In this document: piece by piece, positions 56,752 through 64,000 of the stretch
Position numbering within the stretch: position 1 is the stretch's first letter
Layout of the letters: each line of letters begins with the position of its first letter
Assembly: GCF_032911225.1 (NCBI RefSeq)
Contig: NZ_CP136600.1
Span: 310,001-374,000, forward strand
Length of the DNA stretch: 64,000 nucleotides
Direction of reading: 5' to 3'
DNA from: Thalassotalea fonticola
GTDB taxonomy: Bacteria > Pseudomonadota > Gammaproteobacteria > Enterobacterales > Alteromonadaceae
Translations under genes and position numbers: made by a program
The notes under the pieces: generated by a model
Told to the model about the DNA's origin: nothing
Seen by the model: only the letters and a program-made list of their open reading frames with translations
The model's database searches: none

Positions 56752-58410
56752 ATGGAAAATTTTGCACAGCTTTTTGAAGAAAGCTTAAAAGAAGTCGAAA
56801 CACGCCCTGGTTCAATTATCAAAGGTACTGTTGTTGCTGTTAACAAAGACAACGTAATCGTTGATGCTGGCCTTAAATCAGAATCTGTTGTTTCAATTGA
56901 TCAATTCAAAAGCTCTACTGGTGAAGTAGAAGTTGCTGTTGGCGATCAAATTGACGTATCTCTTAAAGCTACAGACGATGGTTTCGGTGAAACGATTCTT
57001 TCTCGTGATGACGCTAAACGTTTTGAAGCGTGGCAATTCCTTGAAAAAGCATACGAAGAAAAAGAAACTGTTATCGGTGTTATCAACGGTAAAGTTAAAG
57101 GCGGCTTCACAGTTGAAGTTAGCAATATTCGTGCTTTCTTACCAGGTTCATTAGTAGATGTACGTCCAGTACGTGACACTGCTCACCTTGAAGGTAAGGA
57201 TTTAGAATTTAAAGTTATTAAGCTTGATCAAAAGCGTAATAACGTTGTTGTATCTCGTCGTGCTGTTATCGAAACTGAAAGCAGTGTTGAACGTGATGCA
57301 TTACTTGAGTCTTTACAAGAAGGCCAAGAAGTTAAAGGTATCGTTAAGAACCTTACAGACTACGGTGCGTTCGTTGATCTTGGCGGCATCGATGGTTTAC
57401 TACACATTACTGATATGGCTTGGAAACGCGTTAAGCACCCAAGTGAAATCGTTAACGTTGGTGACGAAATCCCAGTTAAAGTACTTAAGTTCGACCGTGA
57501 GCGTACTCGTGTATCTCTAGGTATGAAGCAGTTAGGTGAAGATCCATGGGCAGCTATCGCTAAGCGTTACCCTGAAGGTTCTAAACTTTCTGGTCGTGTA
57601 ACTAACTTAACTGACTACGGTTGTTTCGTTGAAATCCAAGAAGGCGTTGAAGGTTTAGTTCACGTTTCTGAAATGGATTGGACTAACAAAAACATCCACC
57701 CATCTAAAGTTGTTAACTTAGGTGATGAAGTTGAAGTTATGGTTCTTGAAATCGACGAAGAACGTCGTCGTATTTCTCTAGGCCTTAAGCAATGTATCCA
57801 AAACCCTTGGGAAGCATTCGCTCAAAACTTCAATAAAGGCGACAAAGTTTCTGGTAAGATCAAGTCAATCACTGACTTCGGTATCTTCATCGGTCTTGAC
57901 GGCGGCATCGACGGTCTTGTTCACTTATCTGATATTTCTTGGAATGGCGGAGAAGAAGTTGTTCGCGAATACAAGAAAGGTGATGAAATTTCAGCTGTTG
58001 TATTACAAGTTGACCCAGAGCGCGAGCGTATCTCTTTAGGTGTTAAACAAACTGAAGATGATCCGTTCAACATGTTCCTAGCTGACAATAAGAAAAACTC
58101 TATTGTTACTGGTACTGTTAGCGAAGTTGACGCCAAAGGCGCTAAAATCGATTTAGCTGAAGGTGTTGAAGGTTACTTACGTGTAGCTGACATTTCTGCT
58201 GATCGTATTGAAGATGCATCTACCGTTCTTAAAGCTGGTGACAGCGTTGAAGCTAAGTTTGTTGGTGTTGATCGTAAGAACCGCACTATCAGCTTGTCAA
58301 TCAAAGCGAAAGACCAAGCAGAAGAGCGTACAGCTATGGATAACTTAAACCAAGTTGAAGATACTGGTTTAAGCGCAATGGCAGAAGCATTCAAAAACGC
58401 TAAAAACTAA
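56752..58410 (+). CDS. rpsA: 30S ribosomal protein S1
   Basis: Large mRNA-binding ribosomal protein with six S1 (OB-fold) repeats. The third to sixth repeats carry the strong core, for example [57 protein letters not shown] and [28 protein letters not shown] start at the ATG of [20 protein letters not shown], which aligns with the family; an adjacent ATG at 56749 and an in-frame one at 56707 are alternatives. The Shine-Dalgarno is weak, as in E. coli rpsA, which is translationally autoregulated. Confidence 0.97.
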   Translation: MENFAQLFEESLKEVETRPGSIIKGTVVAVNKDNVIVDAGLKSESVVSIDQFKSSTGEVEVAVGDQIDVSLKATDDGFGETILSRDDAKRFEAWQFLEKAYEEKETVIGVINGKVKGGFTVEVSNIRAFLPGSLVDVRPVRDTAHLEGKDLEFKVIKLDQKRNNVVVSRRAVIETESSVERDALLESLQEGQEVKGIVKNLTDYGAFVDLGGIDGLLHITDMAWKRVKHPSEIVNVGDEIPVKVLKFDRERTRVSLGMKQLGEDPWAAIAKRYPEGSKLSGRVTNLTDYGCFVEIQEGVEGLVHVSEMDWTNKNIHPSKVVNLGDEVEVMVLEIDEERRRISLGLKQCIQNPWEAFAQNFNKGDKVSGKIKSITDFGIFIGLDGGIDGLVHLSDISWNGGEEVVREYKKGDEISAVVLQVDPERERISLGVKQTEDDPFNMFLADNKKNSIVTGTVSEVDAKGAKIDLAEGVEGYLRVADISADRIEDASTVLKAGDSVEAKFVGVDRKNRTISLSIKAKDQAEERTAMDNLNQVEDTGLSAMAEAFKNAKN

Positions 58411-58471
58411 GAATTATCAATGACTTTTAACTAAAATCAGTTAAAAATCGTTAAAATTTAAGTTTTATTTT

Positions 58472-58499
58472 AAAAGCCGCTAACACTAGCGGCTTTTTT
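58472..58499 (+). terminator. rpsA terminator
   Basis: Perfect 11-bp stem aaaagccgcta/tagcggctttt, loop acac, T-tract. Confidence 0.9.
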
Positions 58500-58555
58500 G
58501 TGCTTAAATTATAGGGGTATCAAAATTTTATTTACGATAACTATCTGAAGCATAA

Positions 58556-58569
58556 ACGATAATTATCGT
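58556..58569. promoter_or_regulatory. 14-bp perfect palindrome upstream of ihfB
   Basis: acgataa-ttatcgt is self-complementary, and a third acgataa half-site lies at 58534-58540. Such spacing suggests a protein operator; the protein is unknown. Confidence 0.4.
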
Positions 58570-58649
58570 AAGTAGTATGCAAAAGCCACTACAAAGTTGT
58601 AATCGTTAGTGCTATATTTCAAACATTAGAAAATGATAACGGAGTTAAC

Positions 58650-58937
58650 ATGACCAAGTCCGAGCTAATAGAAAAATTAATAGATAAGTTAGATCATTTA
58701 TCTGCAAAAGATGTAGAAGTTGCGATAAAAGAAATTTTAGAAATGATGGCCGATACTCTGGAAAAAGGTGAGCGTATAGAGATCAGAGGTTTTGGTAGCT
58801 TTTCACTGCATTACCGTGCGCCACGCGTTGGCCGTAACCCTAAAACGGGTGAGTCAGTGGAGTTGACAGGTAAATATGTACCGCACTTTAAACCGGGTAA
58901 AGAGCTAAGGGAAAGAGTAAATCTTTCTATAGCATAA
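58650..58937 (+). CDS. ihfB: Integration host factor subunit beta
   Basis: DNA-bending architectural protein of the HU/IHF family, 95 residues (E. coli 94). Conserved parts are the N-terminal [23 protein letters not shown] helices, [30 protein letters not shown] with the intercalating Pro in the RNPKTG arm, and the C-terminal [14 protein letters not shown] helix. Position after rpsA is conserved. A REPIN-like palindrome follows and can act as terminator. Confidence 0.97.
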   Translation: MTKSELIEKLIDKLDHLSAKDVEVAIKEILEMMADTLEKGERIEIRGFGSFSLHYRAPRVGRNPKTGESVELTGKYVPHFKPGKELRERVNLSIA

Positions 58938-58952
58938 ATATTGCCTGACAAT

Positions 58953-59010
58953 AAAAACTGGGGTCAGAGTCAGGTTTATAATATTAAACCTGACTCTGAC
59001 CCCAGTTTTT
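58953..59010. repeat. Perfect 26-bp inverted repeat, REPIN-like, after ihfB
   Basis: Arms 58953-58978 and 58985-59010 are exactly complementary, with a 6-base loop. The arm contains ggggtcagagtcagg, a word widely seen in dispersed REP-type repeats of gammaproteobacteria. It is followed by ten or so T, so it can also end ihfB transcription. Confidence 0.85.
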
Positions 59011-59094
59011 CAATTTTTTTTTTGCTGAAATTACTATCATTTAGCAATATACTGTAAATACATTAACAATAAATACCTATTTGAGAACATCAAC

Positions 59095-59361
59095 TTGAAA
59101 CTCTACTTATCGGTTTTAGTGCTTTTTATCTTTTTGGCAATTGCCTTTGTCTTTGGTACCCAAAATGAGCAAATCATAGAGCTAAATTATATCATTGCCC
59201 GCAGTAATATCAGTGTCGCCATGGCGGTAAGTATTTTTACATTTATCGGTTTTGTTATTGGTATGTTTACGATGTTTACCTTTATGATCAGTCGTCGTAT
59301 TAAACGCTATAAACACAACAAGTCTGTAGCTAAACCTACTACAACTGAAGTTAGTCAATAA
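59095..59361 (+). CDS. lapA: Lipopolysaccharide assembly protein LapA
   Basis: Small inner-membrane protein (DUF1049, formerly YciS) of 88 residues. Two membrane helices (about 3-20 and 40-63) and a basic C-terminal segment RRIKRYKHNK. The family motif GTQNEQIIELNYIIA lies between the helices. It works with LapB in LPS assembly. Start TTG at 59095; the stop is 3 bases before lapB. Confidence 0.94.
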   Translation: MKLYLSVLVLFIFLAIAFVFGTQNEQIIELNYIIARSNISVAMAVSIFTFIGFVIGMFTMFTFMISRRIKRYKHNKSVAKPTTTEVSQ

Positions 59362-59364
59362 CTC

Positions 59365-60534
59365 ATGATTGAATTTCTTTTTCTTCTATTACCCGTCGCC
59401 TGGGGACATGGTTTGTTCATGGGACGTAATAGTATTAAGCAAAAAGATCAAAATGCCAAAGATTCACTCACCGTAAAATATTCTACCGGATTAAATTACC
59501 TACTTTCCAATCAACAAGATAAAGCAATGGAGTATTTGCTTGAAGCACTAAAAGTTGAAGATGATACGGTAGAAGCACATTTTGCTATGGCTAATTTATT
59601 TCGCCGCCGAGGTGAATTAGACAGAGCTTTGAAAGTGCATGAATACCTAGTACGTCAACCCATGTTGTCTGATAAAGAAAAGCAACAAGCGGTATTTGAA
59701 CTGGGCCGAGATTTTTACAGTGCTGGTTTATATGACCGAGCTGAAAAGCTGTTTTTGAAATTATTAAAATCAAAGATGTACGGCTGTAAATCGCTGACCT
59801 ACTTATTACATATATTTCAATCAACGAAAGATTGGGATAAAGGCATAGCCTTAGAAAAAGCAGTGTTAAAATCTAAAGATAAAAAGCTTAAGCACGTATT
59901 AGCCAATTTTTATTGTGAATTGGCAAATATCGCCATTTTACAAGATGAATACATTAAAGAACTTGAGTTATTACAAAACGCGCTAACCCTAGATCCTAAA
60001 TCGAGCCGCGCGAACTTTTTAATGGCGCAAGTCTTTGAGAACAGTGAGCAGTTTAATAATGCTTGTCGTTGTTATCAGGAAATATTTTATCAAGATCAGG
60101 AGTTTTTTCCTGACGTTATTGATAAAATGCAGCAATGCTATCAGCGTAGCGATAATAATGATGATTTTTATCCTTTCATCAAAAAAGTTTTTGATAAAAC
60201 CGGTAGTACAACAGCACTTATCAAATACCTTGAATATGTAGAGTTAACAAGCTCAAAAGAAAAAGCAGAAGAATACATTTTATCTGCATTAAATCGTCGC
60301 CCCACCATTCGTGGTTTTAAACATTTTGTTAAAATGCAACTTAATGACGGTAATGACGATAAAACCAATAAAAGTTTAGATGTGATCAAAGAATTGGTTG
60401 CAGCCTATTTAAAAATAAAACCACGGTACAGTTGTAAAAACTGTGGTTTTAACAGTACGGTTCATTACTGGTCTTGTCCATCGTGTCATGATTGGGAGCA
60501 ATTAAAACCAGTAAGAGGCCTAGAAGGAGAGTAA
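59365..60534 (+). CDS. lapB: Lipopolysaccharide assembly protein LapB
   Basis: Inner-membrane-anchored TPR protein (formerly YciM) that directs FtsH to degrade LpxC and so limits LPS synthesis. N-terminal membrane helix ([17 protein letters not shown]), then about nine TPRs (e.g. [24 protein letters not shown]). A rubredoxin-like zinc site is at the end (YSCKNCGF ... WSCPSCHDW, four Cys). Length 389, as in E. coli. FtsH is encoded in the same window. Confidence 0.97.
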   Translation: MIEFLFLLLPVAWGHGLFMGRNSIKQKDQNAKDSLTVKYSTGLNYLLSNQQDKAMEYLLEALKVEDDTVEAHFAMANLFRRRGELDRALKVHEYLVRQPMLSDKEKQQAVFELGRDFYSAGLYDRAEKLFLKLLKSKMYGCKSLTYLLHIFQSTKDWDKGIALEKAVLKSKDKKLKHVLANFYCELANIAILQDEYIKELELLQNALTLDPKSSRANFLMAQVFENSEQFNNACRCYQEIFYQDQEFFPDVIDKMQQCYQRSDNNDDFYPFIKKVFDKTGSTTALIKYLEYVELTSSKEKAEEYILSALNRRPTIRGFKHFVKMQLNDGNDDKTNKSLDVIKELVAAYLKIKPRYSCKNCGFNSTVHYWSCPSCHDWEQLKPVRGLEGE

Positions 60535-60538
60535 ATTT

Positions 60539-61237
60539 ATGTCTGACGCCAAAGTAGTTGTGGCTCTAGATTTTGCAAAACAAAATGAAGCATTGTCATT
60601 TATCGATAAAATCCAACCAAGTGATGCTAAATTAAAAGTTGGTAAAGAGATGTTTACCCATTTTGGACCACAGTTTGTGACTGGTTTAGTCGATCGTGGT
60701 TTTGATGTGTTTTTAGATTTAAAATTTCATGATATTCCAAACACTGTTGCTAAAGCCGTTTCTGCTGCGGCAGACTTAGGTGTATGGATGGTTAATGTTC
60801 ATGCCAGTGGTGGTTCTAAAATGATGAGTCAAGCCAAGCTTGCCTTAGACAGCTACGGCAAAGACGCGCCATTACTTATTGCGGTAACAGTATTAACTAG
60901 CATGTCAGCGCAAGATTTGATTGAACTTGGTATTAATGCAACACCAGAGCAGCATGTAATGAACTTAGCGCGCTTAACTCAACAAGCTGGCCTTGATGGC
61001 GTAGTATGTTCAGCTCAAGAAGCACAAATGCTAAAAACCAACTTAGGCAGTGACTTTAAATTAGTAACGCCTGGTATTCGTCCTGTAGGCGCTAGCGTTG
61101 ATGATCAAAAGCGTATTATGACGCCACCACAAGCAATTGCTCTTGGTGTTGATTACTTGGTAATTGGTCGCCCAATTACTAAAGCCAGTGATCCACATCA
61201 AGTACTACAAGATATTAATCAATCTATAATTGTTTAG
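60539..61237 (+). CDS. pyrF: Orotidine 5'-phosphate decarboxylase
   Basis: Last step of UMP synthesis. The catalytic D-K-D set is in [18 protein letters not shown] is at the N-terminus and [12 protein letters not shown] follows. The phosphate-binding VTPGIRP and the C-terminal [14 protein letters not shown] match the family. Length 232. The lapA-lapB-pyrF order is conserved with E. coli. Confidence 0.97.
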   Translation: MSDAKVVVALDFAKQNEALSFIDKIQPSDAKLKVGKEMFTHFGPQFVTGLVDRGFDVFLDLKFHDIPNTVAKAVSAAADLGVWMVNVHASGGSKMMSQAKLALDSYGKDAPLLIAVTVLTSMSAQDLIELGINATPEQHVMNLARLTQQAGLDGVVCSAQEAQMLKTNLGSDFKLVTPGIRPVGASVDDQKRIMTPPQAIALGVDYLVIGRPITKASDPHQVLQDINQSIIV

Positions 61238-61293
61238 TACCTGATAAATAGAAAAACATATAATTAAAACGAAATTAAATTAGGAATACACTT

Positions 61294-61860
61294 ATGCCAA
61301 AGGCTAGTGACGTTAAAAAAAATACAGCAATAGAACACAACGGTAAAGTGTTTATTGTCCGTGGAATTCATCGCTCTGTACCACAAGGTCGTGCTGGTGG
61401 TAGTTTATATCGCATGCGCCTTTACGATGTAGTAACTGGTGTAAAAGCGGATGAAACATTTAAAGACTCAGATATGTTAAACCTTGCTGACTTAACACGT
61501 CGTCAAGTGAGCTTTTCTTACCTCGATGGTGATGAATATGTATTTATGGACAATGAAGACTACACACCATACAACTTAAATAGTGAAAGTGTCAGTGATG
61601 AAATTCCGTTTATTACCGAAGCCACTGAAGGTATGGTTGTGATCCTTATTGATGACTCACCTGTTGCCGTTGAATTACCTAGCTCAGTTGATTTAGAAGT
61701 CACTGAAACTGACCCATCCATTAAAGGCGCATCAGCAAGTGCTCGTACTAAGCCTGCAACCTTATCAACGGGACTAGTTATTCAAGTACCTGAGCACATA
61801 TCGACCGGCGACAAAGTTAAAGTAAACACCGAAGAACGTAAGTTTATGAGTCGTGCTTAG
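61294..61860 (+). CDS. efpL: Elongation factor P-like protein EfpL (YeiP)
   Basis: An EF-P paralogue that helps ribosomes stalled at difficult peptide-bond sites. Residues 1-65 are a KOW-like domain whose tip loop [24 protein letters not shown] has the YeiP-type Arg instead of the modified Lys of EF-P. Two OB-fold domains follow ([43 protein letters not shown]). Length 188 (E. coli 190). A terminator follows. Confidence 0.94.
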   Translation: MPKASDVKKNTAIEHNGKVFIVRGIHRSVPQGRAGGSLYRMRLYDVVTGVKADETFKDSDMLNLADLTRRQVSFSYLDGDEYVFMDNEDYTPYNLNSESVSDEIPFITEATEGMVVILIDDSPVAVELPSSVDLEVTETDPSIKGASASARTKPATLSTGLVIQVPEHISTGDKVKVNTEERKFMSRA

Positions 61861-61884
61861 CAAGAATAATCGCTAATTATGACC

Positions 61885-61911
61885 AACAAACCAGCTTTAT
61901 GCTGGTTTGTT
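61885..61911. terminator. Terminator between efpL and the PaiB gene
   Basis: Perfect 11-bp stem aacaaaccagc/gctggtttgtt with a 5-base loop; convergent genes on both sides. Confidence 0.8.
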
Positions 61912-61958
61912 ACTTCAGGGGCGAAGGAATATCAATTTGCCATAAACAGTTTTAAAAT

Positions 61959-62573
61959 TTATTTTCCCATACCTATGCTATTACTTTGCATATAGCTTAA
62001 TAACTCTTGGCAATCCGCTCTATTTGATGTTTCTAATCCAGCCACCACGCCAAGTTGATCTGGCACACTTCTATGTTGACCTAGTTTTTCTTTACCGAGC
62101 ATGTTAGTGATTTGAATACGAAATCCTTGAATTCCTTTTGCTAATTTTTTGCGATATTCAGCTGGAATAATGTTTTCATCATCAGTTATCTTAGGCTCAA
62201 AATGAGTAATCAACGCGGTTAAATCGTCAGCTGTTTCACTCTCGTCAACTAATTCTAAAATGCCTTCTACATGTACGGAGCTATAGTTCCATGTAGGCAC
62301 TGCAGGGGATGATGCATACCAAGTAGGAGAGATATAAGCGTGGGGACCGGAAAATATGACTAATACTTTTTGCTTATCCAGTTCTTGCCAATGTGTATTT
62401 GCTTTGGCGAAATGGCCTTTTAATACACCAAATGCATTATCAGACTTTTCAAGAGCCATTGGCAAGTGTGAAGCATCCAGCCTATTTGAAACCAGTATGC
62501 CAAAAGCAAAGTCTGCAATAAATTTTTGCATTAAAGGTATAGAAGTCATTTGCCATTTATCCGGAACATGCAT
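61959..62573 (-). CDS. PaiB-family FMN-binding protein
   Basis: A 204-residue split-barrel flavin-binding protein of the PaiB family (named as a negative transcriptional regulator in Bacillus). MHVPDKWQ starts it, then FGILVSNRLDASHLPMAL, GHFAKANTHW, VLVIFSGPHAYISPTWYAS, PTWNYSSVHVEG and the C-terminal IQGFRIQITNMLGKEKLGQHR, all PaiB landmarks. Whether it regulates or is an FMN enzyme is not known here. Convergent with efpL and divergent from lemA. Confidence 0.93.
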   Translation of the reverse strand: MHVPDKWQMTSIPLMQKFIADFAFGILVSNRLDASHLPMALEKSDNAFGVLKGHFAKANTHWQELDKQKVLVIFSGPHAYISPTWYASSPAVPTWNYSSVHVEGILELVDESETADDLTALITHFEPKITDDENIIPAEYRKKLAKGIQGFRIQITNMLGKEKLGQHRSVPDQLGVVAGLETSNRADCQELLSYMQSNSIGMGK

Positions 62574-62624
62574 GTTTAAATTAACCTTTGATTTTGTTGT
62601 TAGAAATTAGCTGAAATATTTTAC

Positions 62625-62653
62625 TTGCTGCATCTAAATGCAACCGTTATGTT
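62625..62653 (+). promoter_or_regulatory. Candidate sigma-70 promoter for lemA-M48
   Basis: TTGCTG (62625-62630) and TATGTT (62648-62653) with a 17-base spacer, 35 bases before lemA. Confidence 0.45.
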
Positions 62654-62687
62654 AACAAGATAATAACAAATCTTAAATGGAAGTATT

Positions 62688-63284
62688 ATGAGTATATCTA
62701 CAATCGTATTTTGGGTTATTGTTGCCGCCGGGTTCTTTTTTGTGGTTGGAATATTTAACCAGTTAGTTGCGTTGAAAAACCGTTATAAAAATGGCTTTGC
62801 TCAAATCGAAGTGCAACTAAAACGTCGTTATGATCTAATCCCTAATTTGGTTGAAACAGCCAAAGCCTACATGAAGCATGAAAGTGAAACCCTTGAAGCG
62901 GTAATTTCAGCTCGTAACAGTGCGGCCAAAGGCTTGGCTGCTGCTGCTGCACAACCGGGCAACGCTAAAGCCATGAACTCTTTAATGGGGGCCGAGGGAG
63001 CTTTAATGGGGGCATTAGATAAACTCAATGTAGTAATGGAAGCTTATCCTGATCTAAAAGCTAATGAAAATATGATGCAAGTAAATGAAGAACTCATTAC
63101 TACTGAGAATAAAGTAGGTTTTGCTCGCCAGGCATTCAATGATCAAGTTATGGCCTACAATACTTATAAGCAAAGCTTCCCGCAAAACTTTTTTTCTGGT
63201 CCATTTGGCCATCGCCCGGATGCTAGTTTATTAGAGTTTGCTGACAGTGCAGAAATCCAAGTTGCGCCCAAAGTATCTTTTTAA
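62688..63284 (+). CDS. lemA: LemA family protein
   Basis: A 198-residue membrane-anchored protein of the LemA family. One N-terminal membrane helix (about 4-27) with the N-terminus outside, then long helices with the family motif NRYKNGFAQIEVQLKRRYDLIPNLVETAKAYMKHE, and the end LEFADSAEIQVAPKVSF. The molecular role is not settled. An M48 protease gene starts 25 bp downstream, a common LemA partner. Confidence 0.95.
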   Translation: MSISTIVFWVIVAAGFFFVVGIFNQLVALKNRYKNGFAQIEVQLKRRYDLIPNLVETAKAYMKHESETLEAVISARNSAAKGLAAAAAQPGNAKAMNSLMGAEGALMGALDKLNVVMEAYPDLKANENMMQVNEELITTENKVGFARQAFNDQVMAYNTYKQSFPQNFFSGPFGHRPDASLLEFADSAEIQVAPKVSF

Positions 63285-63309
63285 CCTCTATCAATAATAG
63301 CATTTGTTT

Positions 63310-64000
63310 ATGGATTTTTTTCAAGCTCAGCAATCTGCCCGTAAAAGCACCTCTCGTTTAGTACTGCTATTTTCTTTAGCAGTACTCAGCTTGATTATTA
63401 TGACTAACCTGTTGGTAATGTTGCTTTTTGGTTATTTAGCAACAGAGGAGGGCGAGCCACTTTCTCTTAATCTGGTTTCTTCTCAATTTGATTGGCAAAT
63501 ATTTTTCTTTATTGGCATAACTGTTTGTTCGGTGATCTTTGCCGGTAGTGCTTATAAAAGCATGTCTTTAAGAAGTGGCGGTAAAACAATTGCTCAGGCA
63601 CTAGGGGGGCGCCTTGCAACTCATAATACTCATGATATTAATGAAAAAAAGTTGCTCAACGTAGTTGAAGAAATGGCTATAGCTTCTGGCACACCTGTTC
63701 CGTCGGTATATTTATTAGAGCATGAACACAGTATCAATGCTTTTGCTGCAGGGTTTAAACATTCTGATGCTGTAATAGGCATTACCCGAGGTTGTATTGA
63801 CAACCTTTCGCGGGAAGAGTTGCAAGGGGTTATTGCTCACGAGTTTAGTCATATTTTAAATGGTGATATGCGCTTAAATATGCGCTTAATTGGTGTTTTA
63901 CATGGCATTTTATTAATGGGGTACATCGGTTACTACATCTTGCGCTCTGTTCGAGGTTCTAGAAAAAATACTTTGCCAATTATTGGTCTTGGGGCTGGTT
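63310..64000 (+). CDS. M48 family (HtpX-like) metallopeptidase, 3' end cut by window edge
   Basis: Membrane zinc protease. ATG at 63310 (MDFFQAQQSARKSTSRL) has two membrane helices (about 20-45 and 63-80), then the zinc motif HEFSH in VIAHEFSHILNGDMRLNMR, preceded by the family block VPSVYLLEHEHSINAFAAGF. A third hydrophobic segment starts LHGILLMGYIGYYI. The frame stays open to the right edge (230 codons seen). Co-oriented with lemA, forming a LemA-M48 pair. Confidence 0.93.
   Translation, partial: MDFFQAQQSARKSTSRLVLLFSLAVLSLIIMTNLLVMLLFGYLATEEGEPLSLNLVSSQFDWQIFFFIGITVCSVIFAGSAYKSMSLRSGGKTIAQALGGRLATHNTHDINEKKLLNVVEEMAIASGTPVPSVYLLEHEHSINAFAAGFKHSDAVIGITRGCIDNLSREELQGVIAHEFSHILNGDMRLNMRLIGVLHGILLMGYIGYYILRSVRGSRKNTLPIIGLGAG

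Overview
The window is a chromosomal segment of an AT-rich marine gammaproteobacterium of the order Alteromonadales, most like the Colwelliaceae (Colwellia/Thalassotalea type). This rests on recognisable gammaproteobacterial gene orders, Shewanella/Colwellia-type small families, and strongly A/T-biased third codon positions. No rRNA, CRISPR, phage or plasmid genes are visible. There is one tRNA, one complete transposase element, and about fifty-five genes, most of them housekeeping.

Layout. 1-5.0 kb: the C-terminal part of a secreted S8 protease with a sorting tail, then a membrane-anchored winged-helix regulator with a beta-propeller. 5.1-11.97 kb: the classical block yhbY / rlmE-ftsH / folP-glmM / tpiA-secG-tRNA-Leu(GAG). 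12.0-20.5 kb: an accessory interval inside that block. It holds a lipoprotein made of about 25 leucine-rich repeats, a small thioredoxin-fold protein, a YbaK-type deacylase, an isoaspartyl-methyltransferase relative, and an envelope cassette (DUF3015, DUF4105, lipoprotein hydrolase). 20.6-31.7 kb: the block resumes with rimP-nusA-infB-rbfA-truB-rpsO-pnp-nlpI, interrupted between rpsO and pnp by a Y1/HUH transposase bounded by a perfect 21-bp inverted repeat. 31.7-43.8 kb: mixed accessory genes. These include an HExxH zincin-like protein, a cysteine desulfurase fused to its SufE-type acceptor, a thioesterase, HutD, a RecQ-like helicase behind a LexA-type box, DbpA, an Mpo1-like protein, the DUF4266/DUF3570 pair, and a cytochrome b561 gene behind an FNR-type site. 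43.8-48 kb: a BigR-like ArsR regulator and yfaE-nrdB-nrdA on the minus strand. 48.4-53.3 kb: gph/mupP-ubiG, a small conserved protein, and gyrA. 53.5-61.9 kb: serC-aroA-cmk-rpsA-ihfB-lapA-lapB-pyrF-efpL. 62-64 kb: PaiB, LemA and an M48 protease cut off by the window edge.

How the genes work together. The core blocks cover translation and ribosome maturation (RlmE, YhbY, RimP, IF2, RbfA, TruB, S15, S1, DbpA, EfpL), transcription elongation (NusA), RNA decay (PNPase), membrane proteostasis and LPS control (FtsH, LapA, LapB), envelope precursors (GlmM, AroA) and dNTP supply (NrdAB with its ferredoxin YfaE). Regulatory signals that can be read directly include many intrinsic terminators, a class-II-like FNR promoter before the cytochrome b561 gene, a candidate NrdR box pair before nrdA, and a LexA-type box before the RecQ-like gene.

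Best candidates for under-described biology are: the DUF4266/DUF3570 pair with its GGGCGCN-tailed small lipoprotein next to an FNR-controlled cytochrome; the DUF3015-DUF4105-hydrolase cassette; the zincin-like protein translationally close to nlpI; the transposase element within rpsO-pnp; and a perfect 26-bp REPIN-like palindrome after ihfB. All functional statements come from reading the sequence and remembered family knowledge; no database search was run.
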